The notes: generated by a model from the sequence alone, not told the origin. DNA of 16,864 bases from Actinomycetes bacterium (GCA_023442485.1 JAEZZG010000069.1:1-16864); one strand, 5' to 3'; numbered from the stretch's first letter, positions 1 through 7,365 are shown. Made by a program: numbers and translations.

Positions 1-1
1 A

Positions 2-187
2 ATCATTCATACCCACCGCTGGGCCGATGTCCTCGAAGTCGAAATCGCCACATTCGAGTGGGTCAACTGGTGGAACACCAAGCGACTCCACCAAGCCCTC
101 GACTACCGCACACCAGCCGAAGTCGAGACCGACTACTGGAAGCAACACCAGCTGTCAGCAACAATAGAAATCAGGGTAAACACCTAG
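2..187 (+). CDS. IS3-family transposase (OrfB), C-terminal end, cut by window edge
   Basis: The frame ending in TAG at 185-187 is open to the left edge and encodes about 61 residues. They contain FEWVNWWNTKRLHQALDYRT followed by PAEVETDYW, the typical C-terminal tail of IS3-family OrfB integrases (after the DDE catalytic glutamate, which must lie left of the window). OrfB is the DDE recombinase that moves the insertion sequence by copy-and-paste. Nothing in the visible part is broken, so I cannot say whether the full copy is active. A sequence that looks like the right inverted terminal repeat follows the stop within a few bases, as expected for IS3 elements. Family assignment is firm; the subgroup is not determined. 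Confidence 0.85.
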   Translation: MIHTHRWADVLEVEIATFEWVNWWNTKRLHQALDYRTPAEVETDYWKQHQLSATIEIRVNT

Positions 188-190
188 GAA

Positions 191-209
191 GAAAACCCGG
201 ACCATTTCA
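191..209 (+). repeat. Putative right terminal inverted repeat of the IS3-family element
   Basis: Just after the transposase stop, bases 191-209 read on the minus strand as TGAAATGGTCCGGGTTTTC. IS3-family termini typically begin with TGA and end with CA in the outward direction, which fits here with the element ending at 209. The left repeat is outside the window, so the boundary is an inference and could be off by a few bases. The 3-4 bp target duplication cannot be checked. Confidence 0.55.
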
Positions 210-338
210 GGGTGGTTGCTGGCTTTGATCACGCCTCAGCCGCCGGTGTGGCAGTGGGTGTTGTTTGGTGTGACTGCAGCGATCTCGGCTGCGATGTGTG
301 TCACCGTTGTCAGATACGCGAGGGGTAGGCAGTCATGA
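210..338 (+). pseudogene. 3' remnant of a small membrane protein gene interrupted by the IS element
   Basis: From the inferred IS end to TGA 336-338 there is an open frame of 42 codons. It carries a hydrophobic helix (WVLFGVTAAISAAMCVTVV) followed by a basic tail (RYARGRQS), that is, a single membrane helix with a cytoplasmic end. The stop overlaps the start of the next gene as ATGA, which is typical of translationally coupled genes and argues that this frame was once coding. There is no good start codon with a ribosome site, so it is most simply the tail of a gene whose 5' part was separated by the IS insertion. The family is not recognised; such small membrane proteins are common in actinobacterial plasmids and integrative elements (inference). 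Confidence 0.4.
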
Positions 339-541
339 GTGAGCCTGAACGTTTCATGTCTTACGGTGAGTTCGCCCAATACATCGGAGTCACCACCGGG
401 TCGTTGAGTCGCTATAAGTTGCCTGAACCAGACGTCTATATCGGCACCACAAGAGGGTGGCGGGAAGAAACCGTCAAAACCTGGCACGAGAACAGACCGT
501 CCCAGAAACGGCTGAGGCAACAGTCAGACACAAACGAATAA
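335..541 (+). CDS. Small helix-turn-helix DNA-binding protein (AlpA/excisionase-like)
   Basis: A 68-residue protein. Residues 9-50 form a MerR/AlpA-type winged helix-turn-helix: a first helix (YGEFAQYIGV), a short turn, a recognition helix beginning TTGSLSRYKL, then a wing containing a GTTRGW motif and a final helix, EETVKTWHENRP. Proteins of this size and design act as excisionases or small transcriptional regulators of integrative elements. AGGGG at 321-325 sits at a usable distance before ATG 335, and the ATG overlaps the stop of the upstream membrane-protein remnant. The gene lies between an IS element and tRNA-Leu, with helically phased repeats downstream that are plausible binding sites. 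No integrase gene is visible, so the excisionase role is inference; a generic regulator is the alternative. Confidence 0.65.
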   Translation: MSEPERFMSYGEFAQYIGVTTGSLSRYKLPEPDVYIGTTRGWREETVKTWHENRPSQKRLRQQSDTNE

Positions 542-624
542 CACGCTACAAGCCAGATGGGGCCGGGTGCCGAGAGCTGGCCCTCGGGCCTGTTATCTCA
601 TTGTCTCAACGATGCTTTTCCTTG

Positions 625-639
625 GGGTGCGAGAGAGGA
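625..639. repeat. Imperfect copy of the tRNA-Leu 3' end (att-like)
   Basis: Bases 625-639 match 778-792, the 3' terminal part of tRNA-Leu, at 13 of 15 positions, including a 10-base identical core CGAGAGAGGA. The two copies are in direct orientation, 153 bp apart. Integrases that use tRNA genes leave direct repeats of the tRNA 3' end at element boundaries, so this may be a decayed attachment site. A chance match of this length is possible. Confidence 0.35.
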
Positions 640-642
640 AAA

Positions 643-670
643 TTTGATAATTATTTGATGATTATTTGAT
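643..670 (+). repeat. Three TTTGAT direct repeats at 11-bp spacing
   Basis: TTTGAT occurs at 643-648, 654-659 and 665-670, separated by AATTA and GATTA. The period is therefore exactly 11 bp, about one helical turn, in an AT-rich patch inside GC-rich DNA. Such phased short repeats are typical of excisionase, integrase arm-type or replication-initiator binding sites. The position between the small HTH gene and the tRNA att region favours the recombination-related reading (inference). The rest of 542-727 holds no gene that I can support. Confidence 0.5.
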
Positions 671-727
671 ATGCCTGACTCTAACTGATCCTCCTTGGAG
701 CATTTGAGACGGTGTGGGTAAACGACG

Positions 728-771
728 AAACCCCTAGCCAGACCCCGTTTATGGGGTTTGACTAGGGGTTT
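728..771 (-). terminator. Intrinsic terminator of tRNA-Leu (nested hairpin)
   Basis: AAACCCCTAG (728-737) pairs with CTAGGGGTTT (762-771) as a 10-bp stem. A second stem of ACCCC (742-746) and GGGGT (753-757) is nested inside it. On the minus strand it begins eight bases after the tRNA discriminator base and is followed by a short broken T run. It is near-symmetric and could also stop transcription entering from the element on the left. Confidence 0.65.
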
Positions 772-778
772 TGCCCTG

Positions 779-864
779 TGTCCGAGAGAGGACTTGAACC
801 TCCATGACCTATACCGGTCACTAGCACCTCAAGCTAGCGCGTCTACCTATTCCGCCACCCGGAC
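779..864 (-). tRNA. tRNA-Leu (anticodon GAG)
   Basis: The minus strand folds into a class II (long variable arm) tRNA. The acceptor stem is GTCCGGG (from 864) with CTCGGAC (to 780) and discriminator A at 779. The anticodon stem CTAGC/GCTAG encloses the loop TTGAGGT, giving anticodon GAG (reads CUC and CUU). A long variable arm follows, and the T arm is GAGG-TTCAAGT-CCTC. CCA is not encoded. The length of 86 nt fits tRNA-Leu. The 3' end faces the accessory region on the left, the usual polarity for an integrated element at a tRNA attachment site. Confidence 0.95.
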
Positions 865-904
865 ATGCCTGCCATCAGGGACAACCGCCTAACAGCAGAA
901 ATGA

Positions 905-934
905 ACTCTAGCAGTAACAAGACACAAAGTTCAA
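905..934 (-). promoter_or_regulatory. Candidate promoter of tRNA-Leu
   Basis: On the minus strand TTGAAC (934-929) and TAGAGT (910-905) are separated by 18 bp, a reasonable sigma-70-type pair. Transcription would start near 898 and give a leader of about 34 nt before the tRNA 5' end at 864. Found by eye only. Confidence 0.45.
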
Positions 935-1180
935 ACCGCAAACCGTCCACCCTCTTCTGGTCTCGCGACGCAGAGCTGGGTCGGCAGTCTTGAGCGAGGG
1001 GCTTAGGTATCGGGTTTCGAGGAGCAGGGTTTGGGCTACGAACCCCGTCCGCACCCGTCACCGGGCATCAATGCTCGCAATGCAACAAGTGCACCTTGCC
1101 CATCCCGGCGCATAGGGACCCAGGCTCATCTTTGCCCAAGTGTTAGCGTCAACTCAATCAATCCATGTCAAGATGGTGAC
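935..1180. other. Intergenic stretch with no recognised feature
   Basis: Between the tRNA-Leu promoter and the M20 peptidase gene I see no convincing gene, RNA or strong hairpin. The peptidase frame stays open to the left through this stretch (to a TTG at 1031), but the encoded residues lack family similarity. The promoter of the peptidase gene is presumably here, but I cannot point to it. Confidence 0.4.
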
Positions 1181-2560
1181 GTGAATAAGGATGTATCCGG
1201 CAGCCCCGCTCCCTCCATAACTTCTTGCATTTGCGCAGCAGCCAATCTCGAACGCGATGTCGATTCTGAGGTTGTCCAGATCGCCCAGGACTTGATCCGC
1301 ATGGACACATCGAATTACGCCCCCGATCCGTCTCCAGGGGAACGTCAAGCCGCCGAATACATAGCCGCCCTGCTCGATGAAGTGGGTATCGAATCGAAAA
1401 TCTATGAATCCGCTCCCGGACGCGCCACCCTGGTTGCTCACTGGGAACCTGAGGGCGTTGATCGAAGCTGCGATCCGCTCCTGATTCACTGCCACACCGA
1501 TGTCGTCCCGGCTAACGCTGACGAGTGGACCGTGCCGCCGTTTTCTGGAGAGATTCATGACGGCTACCTGTGGGGCAGGGGAGCGATAGATATGAAGGGC
1601 TTCGACGCCATGCTGCTCAATGTTGTCCGCTCCCGTCAACGAGAAGGGCGACCACCCAGGCGTCCAATCAGATTGATCTTCTTCGCTGACGAGGAAGCTG
1701 CCGGCGGGCTCGGATCGGTATGGCTGGCCAATAATCACCCTGAAGAACTCGCTGACTGCTCCTTAGCCATCTCCGAGGTGGGCGGGTTTTCTGTCACCGT
1801 CAAGGACGATCTGCGTCTGTACTTGGTTTCAACTGCGGAGAAGGGGCTGCATTGGTTTCGACTGATTGCTGATGGACGAGCTGGACACGGATCAATGCGT
1901 AACGCTGAGAATGCCGTAACCGAGTTGGCGAAGGCAGTCTGCGCGATTGGGCAACATCGCTGGCCTGAACGAATCCACCCGTCTCACCAGGCCTTCATCG
2001 ACACCATCGAGGAACTCCTTGACGTCAAGATCACCTATGACAATGCAGAGGAAACCCTGGCACGGCTGGGGTCTATCTCACGGATGGTCGGTGCAGCCAT
2101 GTCCAACACCGTCAACCCCACTGGATTGGCTGCCGGATACAAGGCAAACGTGATTCCTGGCCAGGCAACGGCGACTTTTGACGGCAGATTTATCCCCGGA
2201 TATGAAACAGAAATGCTGGAGACGATCCGCGAGTTAATCGGGCCGAATCTTCGGATGGAAACTATTGCTCATGCACCAGCCGCCGAGGCCGATTTCGCAT
2301 GCGGATTGCTCGATGCCATGGAATACTCTCTTCGCTGTGAAGACCCGCAAGCTCGCGTGACTCCTTACCTGCCTTCGACGGGCACGGATGGGAAGAATTT
2401 CGCCGAGAGGTTTGGCATCAATAACTTCGGTTTCACGCCGATGAAACTGCCTGCCGATCTTGATTTCACCGCCCTCTTCCACGGCGTCGACGAGCGAATC
2501 CCCGTGGAGAGCCTAAGTTTTGGCGCTAAGGTGCTCGACCATTTCTTGGATCGGGCTTAG
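1181..2560 (+). CDS. M20-family metallopeptidase (ArgE/DapE/ACY1 type)
   Basis: A dinuclear-zinc amidohydrolase that cleaves peptides or acyl-amino acids in the cytoplasm; the exact substrate is not deducible. With the GTG start at 1181 it has 459 residues, near the usual family size. Metal-site motifs are complete: HTD (105-107), D137 in WGRGAIDMKG, the catalytic/ligand glutamates in DEE (170-172), E199 in SEVGGF, and H434 near the C-terminus in FHGVDE. The dimerisation (lid) domain is residues about 215-330, containing GRAGHGS. The start is uncertain: the frame is open from TTG 1031, but the extra residues look non-coding, and no strong ribosome site precedes GTG 1181. It is a single gene, convergent with the aldo/keto reductase 44 bp away. 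Only a weak hairpin (2576-2608) separates the two. Confidence 0.88.
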   Translation: MNKDVSGSPAPSITSCICAAANLERDVDSEVVQIAQDLIRMDTSNYAPDPSPGERQAAEYIAALLDEVGIESKIYESAPGRATLVAHWEPEGVDRSCDPLLIHCHTDVVPANADEWTVPPFSGEIHDGYLWGRGAIDMKGFDAMLLNVVRSRQREGRPPRRPIRLIFFADEEAAGGLGSVWLANNHPEELADCSLAISEVGGFSVTVKDDLRLYLVSTAEKGLHWFRLIADGRAGHGSMRNAENAVTELAKAVCAIGQHRWPERIHPSHQAFIDTIEELLDVKITYDNAEETLARLGSISRMVGAAMSNTVNPTGLAAGYKANVIPGQATATFDGRFIPGYETEMLETIRELIGPNLRMETIAHAPAAEADFACGLLDAMEYSLRCEDPQARVTPYLPSTGTDGKNFAERFGINNFGFTPMKLPADLDFTALFHGVDERIPVESLSFGAKVLDHFLDRA

Positions 2561-2604
2561 CTGGACGTGGCGGCGGTGAGTTCGCGGTATGCCTGCCGGG
2601 CAGC

Positions 2605-3591
2605 TCACTCTATATCGAGGAGATGACTGTTTTCTGGACGAGCCAGGTGAGGGCCTCCGGTGATGTCGTCGAGAGCGGTGACGATCTGGTGCGGCAATGA
2701 CATCTCTTCGGCGTCTAAATAGGGTTTGAGCTGGTCGGGTGTTCTCGCTCCAAGCAGTGGGGCAGTGACCCCAGGAGCGTCACGCACCCATAGCAGGGCG
2801 ACCTGGGCGGGCGACATCCCCAATCCGTCTCCAGCGTGAACCAGGGCCTCCACAACCGCGCGTGACTTCTGATCAAGGTAAGGCTCGACGAACCAGGCAA
2901 AGTTTTCTTGGGCAGCGCGAGAACCCATCGGAATTGCACGCCGATACTTCGCCGTCAACACCCCGCGACCCAGCGGTGACCAGGCGAAACATCCCATCCC
3001 GTGGTAGGAGAGAGCTGGCATCACTTCGATTTCGGCGCGGCGAGCCAACAGTGAATACTCCACTTGGCCAGACACCAGTAGAGACCGTCCCGGCATCGCC
3101 TGTTGCCACATCGCCGCCGCGGACGTCTGCCAGCCAACGAAGTTAGAAATCCCGACATAGCGGGTCATCCCGGCATTGACCGCGTGATCGAGTGCTGAGA
3201 GGGTTTCTTCCAGAGGGGCGTCACCGAATGTGTGAATCTGCCAAATGTCGACATGGTCAGTGTGTAGACGGCGCAGCGATCCCGCCAAGTCGTCAAGCAT
3301 GGCGGATCGAGACGTGTCGATGGTGCGTTTTCCGTGGGTGCCGAACCCGGCTTTCGTGGAGATAATCACGTCGTCTCGGGAAACATCCGTATGGATGAGT
3401 TTGCCCAGGATTTGCTCAGCGACGCCGTTGCCGTAAGCCGGGGCAGTGTCAATCAAGTTTCCACCGGCATCGACGAAATCTCGCAATAGGGCGCGGGCAT
3501 TCTTCGGTGAGGTATCCCGCCCCCACGTCATCGTCCCTAGTCCCAGACGTGATACCTGGAGGCCAAACTGCCCGACTCGTCTTGATTCCAC
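2605..3591 (-). CDS. Aldo/keto reductase
   Basis: An NADPH-dependent oxidoreductase of the aldo/keto reductase (TIM-barrel) superfamily, 328 residues, the normal length. The catalytic tetrad is visible: D48 in LIDTAPAYG, Y53, K80 in IISTKAGFG and H120 in DIWQIHTFG. The barrel motif YVGISNF follows at about 145-151, and LLGARTPDQL near residue 285 belongs to the cofactor phosphate-binding region. The substrate is unknown. The start is GTG at 3591, preceded by no strong ribosome site, but the N-terminus (MESRRVGQFGLQVSRLGLGT) is the usual one. It lies downstream of uppP on the same strand across a 214-bp gap with a C-rich transcript tract, so it is probably a separate transcription unit. Confidence 0.9.
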   Translation of the reverse strand: MESRRVGQFGLQVSRLGLGTMTWGRDTSPKNARALLRDFVDAGGNLIDTAPAYGNGVAEQILGKLIHTDVSRDDVIISTKAGFGTHGKRTIDTSRSAMLDDLAGSLRRLHTDHVDIWQIHTFGDAPLEETLSALDHAVNAGMTRYVGISNFVGWQTSAAAMWQQAMPGRSLLVSGQVEYSLLARRAEIEVMPALSYHGMGCFAWSPLGRGVLTAKYRRAIPMGSRAAQENFAWFVEPYLDQKSRAVVEALVHAGDGLGMSPAQVALLWVRDAPGVTAPLLGARTPDQLKPYLDAEEMSLPHQIVTALDDITGGPHLARPENSHLLDIE

Positions 3592-3620
3592 GCCGCTACT
3601 TTATCGCGTCGGTCCAGGAC

Positions 3621-3700
3621 GGGAGGAAGTGGAGGCAGAGTGCGGGCGGTGGGGAGGTGATAGAGGGTGTGGGCTGGATGTGTGCGTGGCGGTGCTGCTG
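3621..3700 (-). terminator. C-rich, G-poor transcript tract after uppP (candidate Rho site)
   Basis: The plus strand of 3621-3700 has 46 G and 8 C by hand count. RNA transcribed leftward past uppP would therefore be about 58% C and 10% G with little potential to fold. This is the composition of Rho utilisation sites. No intrinsic hairpin with a T run was found in the 214-bp gap. It is a composition argument only. Confidence 0.3.
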
Positions 3701-3805
3701 TGGCCTATGGTGTTGTCCGAGACGCAGGAGCGGGGCTAGGGCCAGGACTGGTGGAACCTGGCAGACGGAGGTGTTGCGGAAGCTTTGGGTGTCGAAACGT
3801 ATGAC

Positions 3806-4630
3806 TTACGCCTGGACAGCACCTAGCACAAGCAGGATCGTCAGCAAAGCCGCCAAGGAAACCCTGTAGTAGACGAAGGGACGGAAGGTATGGGTCGAGA
3901 TGTAGCGCAATAACCAGGCGATCACGAGGTAGCCGACGACGAAGGAGATCAGCGTGGCGACGATGATCGGCCCCCACGAAGCCGATTCGGTCGAGGCGTC
4001 TTTGAGTTTGTAGAGCCCGGAAGCGAAAATCGCCGGGATTGCCAGGAGGAATGAATACCGAGTCGCAGATTTTCGATCGTAGCCTAGGAATAGACCGCCA
4101 GAGATAGTTCCGCCTGAGCGGCTCACCCCCGGGATCAGCGCAGCGGCCTGGAAAAAGCCGTAGAGGATACCGTCTCGCCAGGTCAGATCGGATAGATCTT
4201 TGGTGGAGTGTCTCGTCGCAAAGCGGTCAGCGGCACCGAGTAATAAGCCGACGAGAAAGAGCATCGCGACGGTGATCCAGAGGTTGCGCAAATGGGTCTC
4301 GATAGCGTCTTGAAACAGAATTCCCAAGACGCCGATCGGGATCGATCCCACGATCACTAGCCAGCCCATTCTCGCGTCCGGGTCCGAATGAGGAACCTTG
4401 CCGACTAGAGAAAGACACCAGTTCCTGATGATCTGGACGATGTCGCGCCAGAAATAGATGAGCACAGCCGTTTCCGTGCCCAACTGAGTAACCGCGGTGA
4501 AAGCGGCTCCTGGGTCATTGCCGTCGAAGAACAATTGCCCCGCGATGAGTTGGTGTGCAGAAGACGAAATCGGTAGGAATTCCGTCAGCCCCTGGATGAT
4601 CCCCAAGACGATGGACTCTAACCACCCCAT
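3806..4630 (-). CDS. uppP: Undecaprenyl-diphosphatase
   Basis: An integral membrane phosphatase that converts undecaprenyl diphosphate to the monophosphate, recycling the lipid carrier for peptidoglycan; overproduction is known to give bacitracin resistance (also called BacA). It has 274 residues, the usual size. The signature motifs are QGLTEFLPISSSAH (13-26) and PGVSRSGGT (167-175), with several hydrophobic helices throughout. The start is ATG 4630, where the family N-terminus (MGWLESIVLG) begins. GGAGGA lies immediately upstream on the minus strand, so the longer open frame to 4735 is not used. It is 169 bp downstream of ftsH on the same strand. A weak hairpin (4749-4755 with 4776-4782) lies in between, so co-transcription is possible but not certain. 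Confidence 0.95.
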   Translation of the reverse strand: MGWLESIVLGIIQGLTEFLPISSSAHQLIAGQLFFDGNDPGAAFTAVTQLGTETAVLIYFWRDIVQIIRNWCLSLVGKVPHSDPDARMGWLVIVGSIPIGVLGILFQDAIETHLRNLWITVAMLFLVGLLLGAADRFATRHSTKDLSDLTWRDGILYGFFQAAALIPGVSRSGGTISGGLFLGYDRKSATRYSFLLAIPAIFASGLYKLKDASTESASWGPIIVATLISFVVGYLVIAWLLRYISTHTFRPFVYYRVSLAALLTILLVLGAVQA

Positions 4631-4799
4631 GATTCCTCCGGGAGTTCGATGACGACAAGAGCAGGTAGTAGGCGTTGTAGACGCCGCGAAGTGAGCCTCA
4701 AGGCTACCAAAACAGACATTGCTCGTGCAACGCATCTGCGCGGCCTCAGGTAGGTGAGTCGGTGACGTCCGTCTAACCTACCGAGACCGACCAGATAGC

Positions 4800-6824
4800 C
4801 TACTGTGGCCAAGACGGAGGGTCCCAATCGGGTAAGACTGGGGTCTCAGGCTGGCCGACATGGGATTCCTCGTGGGTGACGCGAGGAACGCCAGCGGCTG
4901 CATAGGCCTCGGCTTCATCGAGGGTTTCTGCCTCCAAGAGAGCCTCAGCCAATGAATCCAATTTATCACGGTTTTCGCGAAGCATGGCCCGTGCTCGCTC
5001 TTGGCAGTCCATGATGATTTCGCGGGCTGCCTTATCCACCTGGGCAAGAGTTTGATCTGAGATACCCATCATCCGAGGGTCATCGTCATTGGATAGGACA
5101 GTGATCGGGCCCACCTCAGGGCTCATGCCCCAACGCCCCGCCATCTGGCGGGCAATGGCGGTGGCATGTTGCAGATCGGATTCGGCGCCGGTCGTGACGA
5201 TGTTGAACACCACCTCTTCGGCGGCCATGCCGCCCAAGGCGCCCACGATCCGGCCACGCAGGTATTCCTCGTCGTAGCCGTATTTGTCGTCCTCGGGCGT
5301 CGACAAGGTCACCCCAAGGGCGCGGCCACGCGGGATGATCGAGATCTTGCGAACCGGGTCGGCGCCCTTGCAGAGCATTCCCAGCAGGGCGTGGCCGGAT
5401 TCGTGGTAGGCGGTACGGCGCTTCTCTTCTTCGGGCATGACGACCGAGCGGGCAATCCCAAGCTGTACCTGCTCTAGGGCTTGCATGAAGTCTGCGTGGG
5501 TGACCAGGTTGGCGTCGCGCCGTGCCGCCTGCAGGGCCGCCTCGTTGCACAGGTTCGCCAGATCGGCACCGGTCATACCTGGTGTGGCTTTCGCCATTGC
5601 CGCCAGTGAGACGTCCTCCGCCAACGGAATCCCGCGGACGTGAACCTCCATGATCTTTTCGCGCCCAACCCGGTCAGGAGAAGACACTTGGATTTGACGG
5701 TCAAATCGTCCAGGACGGGTCAATGCCGAATCCAAGACGTCTGGACGGTTGGTCGCAGCCAATACGATGATGCCCTCGGTGCCGCTGAAACCATCCATCT
5801 CGGTCAGAATCTGGTTGAGTGTTTGTTCGCGCTCGTCGGAGCCACCGAGGGAACGATTACCTGCACGAGAACGCCCGATGGTGTCGATCTCATCGATGAA
5901 AATGATGGCGGGGGCAACTTTGCGAGCCTCATCGAAGAGTTCGCGCACTCGCTGGGCACCGACACCGACGATCATCTCGATGAACTCCGATGCCGAGGCG
6001 GAGAAGAACGGAACGTCGGCCTCGCCAGCCGTGGCCCGAGCTAGAAGGGTCTTTCCAGTACCGGGTTGGCCAGTTAGCAGAATGCCTCGCGGAGCTCGCG
6101 CACCTAGCCGCTCGTATTTACCGGTGTTGCGCAGGTAGTCGACGACCTCGCGCAACTGGTCCTCCACCTCGTCGATTCCTGCGACATCGTCAAATGTCAC
6201 CCGAACCTTCGACGTGTCTACCGGCTTTGATGTCTTGTTCGACATGCCGAGCCCGAATTTTCCTCCCGCAGATATCTTCCGGAAGAACCAAATCCACACG
6301 GCAATCAGCAGCAGCCACGGCAGGATCGACAGCAACAGGTTCATCAGGATTCCGCGCTGCGCCACCACTGGCTCGGCACTGACCTCGACTTTGTTCTGGT
6401 TGAGTTTGTCGAGGAGTTTGTCGTCGGCGAAAGTAGGACGCTCAGTGGTGAACAACTTGTAGTTGCGCTCAGCCCGCTGCGATCCCTCTTCCTGAGGGAC
6501 GGGGGCCTCGTTGCGCAGCTCGCCTTGAATCGTGTCTCCGCGCGCATAAATCTTTTCGACGTTATCGGCGTTGAGCTGTGCGGCAAATTCGGTGTAGGAG
6601 ATCGTCTGACCGGCCTTCACGCGGTCTTGGTAGGAGAAATATGCGAAGATTCCCACCAAGATCAAGCCCCAAACAACCCATATCATCCATTTGGGTGTCT
6701 TCTTCGAGCCCCTGGCCTTGTTGTCGGGGACCTCAGGGTTCTTCAAGCCCTCCGTTCGCCACGGCTTTCCCGGTTGCGTCGGCGGGGGAGTGTCACCCGG
6801 TGATGACTTTGATAACTTGGCCAC
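4800..6824 (-). CDS. ftsH: ATP-dependent zinc metalloprotease FtsH (pore-variant)
   Basis: A membrane-anchored AAA+ protease that extracts and degrades membrane and short-lived cytosolic proteins as a hexamer. It has 674 residues. A cytosolic N-terminal tail is followed by membrane helix 1 (about 44-63), an extracytoplasmic domain (65-155), helix 2 (158-181), the AAA domain and the M41 protease domain. Walker A is GQPGTGKT (252-259; GPPGTGKT is usual), Walker B is IIFIDEID (307-314), and the arginine-finger region is TRPGRFDRQ (369-377). The zinc site is HESGH (474-478) with likely third ligand D550. The central pore motif reads EMIVGVGA, with I285 where the family usually has an aromatic Phe. 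The start is GTG 6824 with AAGGAGA upstream. The C-terminus is short and acidic. It is divergent from hisE. The symbol is used in the broad family sense; it may be a paralogue. Confidence 0.93.
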   Translation of the reverse strand: MAKLSKSSPGDTPPPTQPGKPWRTEGLKNPEVPDNKARGSKKTPKWMIWVVWGLILVGIFAYFSYQDRVKAGQTISYTEFAAQLNADNVEKIYARGDTIQGELRNEAPVPQEEGSQRAERNYKLFTTERPTFADDKLLDKLNQNKVEVSAEPVVAQRGILMNLLLSILPWLLLIAVWIWFFRKISAGGKFGLGMSNKTSKPVDTSKVRVTFDDVAGIDEVEDQLREVVDYLRNTGKYERLGARAPRGILLTGQPGTGKTLLARATAGEADVPFFSASASEFIEMIVGVGAQRVRELFDEARKVAPAIIFIDEIDTIGRSRAGNRSLGGSDEREQTLNQILTEMDGFSGTEGIIVLAATNRPDVLDSALTRPGRFDRQIQVSSPDRVGREKIMEVHVRGIPLAEDVSLAAMAKATPGMTGADLANLCNEAALQAARRDANLVTHADFMQALEQVQLGIARSVVMPEEEKRRTAYHESGHALLGMLCKGADPVRKISIIPRGRALGVTLSTPEDDKYGYDEEYLRGRIVGALGGMAAEEVVFNIVTTGAESDLQHATAIARQMAGRWGMSPEVGPITVLSNDDDPRMMGISDQTLAQVDKAAREIIMDCQERARAMLRENRDKLDSLAEALLEAETLDEAEAYAAAGVPRVTHEESHVGQPETPVLPDWDPPSWPQ

Positions 6825-7026
6825 GGACTCTCCTTATGTCCTTTGTGTCACATTCTTGATGTGTCATGGGGTGTGCGCTAGAGACGATGTTTAGTCGTCC
6901 AGCCCGCAGGCTCAGCCAGTGCAGGAGGAGTAACTAACCCACCTGCTACCCAAGCGCACTGTCATCGTCGAACTCACTAACTGAACCAAGACTAACCGCT
7001 TCAGTCAAAACCGCTAAGGTGGGACG
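6825..7026. promoter_or_regulatory. Divergent intergenic region, ftsH / hisE promoters expected
   Basis: These 202 bp separate two divergent genes and must contain both promoters. I found the ribosome sites (AAGGAGA for ftsH, AAGGTGGG at 7016-7023 for hisE) but no convincing -35/-10 pair and no clear operator. No small gene is supported here. Confidence 0.4.
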
Positions 7027-7293
7027 GTGAGTAAATCCTTTGAGTCTCTATTTGCTGAGCTTTCCGAGAAGGCTACAACTCGTCCCATAGGATCGCAGAC
7101 CGTCATCGAACTTGACGCTGGCATCCACTTTATTGGTAAGAAACTGACCGAAGAGGCGGCTGAGTCCTGGATGGCGGCAGAGTATGAATCCAAGGAGCGA
7201 GCCGCCGAAGAGATCAGTCAGTTGCTCTACCATGCCCAGGTCATGATGATCGCCCTTGGTCTCGATCTTGACGACGTCTACCGTCACCTGTAA
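7027..7293 (+). CDS. hisE: Phosphoribosyl-ATP diphosphatase
   Basis: The second step of histidine synthesis: hydrolyses phosphoribosyl-ATP to phosphoribosyl-AMP and diphosphate. It is a stand-alone HisE of 88 residues, an all-helical MazG-like NTP pyrophosphohydrolase. The metal-binding signature is KKLTEEAAESW followed by the helix ending RAAEEISQLLYHAQVMM. The start is GTG at 7027 with AAGGTGGG five bases upstream. It is followed after about 70 bp by hisG on the same strand, the usual actinobacterial pairing of the first two pathway enzymes. The 7294-7352 spacer is C-rich but shows no hairpin. Full length, nothing missing. Confidence 0.95.
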   Translation: MSKSFESLFAELSEKATTRPIGSQTVIELDAGIHFIGKKLTEEAAESWMAAEYESKERAAEEISQLLYHAQVMMIALGLDLDDVYRHL

Positions 7294-7365
7294 ACCCTGC
7301 TTCACCCAGCCCGCTCCCGCCCTACCCCGCCGGGTCTAGCCCGCCCCAACCGAGAAAGAATCGTG

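Noticed and set aside
1031..1180. N-terminal extension of the M20 peptidase from TTG 1031
   Set aside because: The 50 extra residues look like translated non-coding DNA, lack family similarity and have no ribosome site; GTG 1181 gives the normal length.
2576..2608. Hairpin GTGAG/CTCAC with inner TGCC/GGCA between the convergent peptidase and reductase genes
   Set aside because: The stem is broken by a 9-base asymmetric loop and has no T run; too weak to list as a terminator.
4631..4735. 35-residue N-terminal extension of UppP
   Set aside because: The extension is hydrophilic and cysteine-rich and spans the GGAGGA site that serves ATG 4630.
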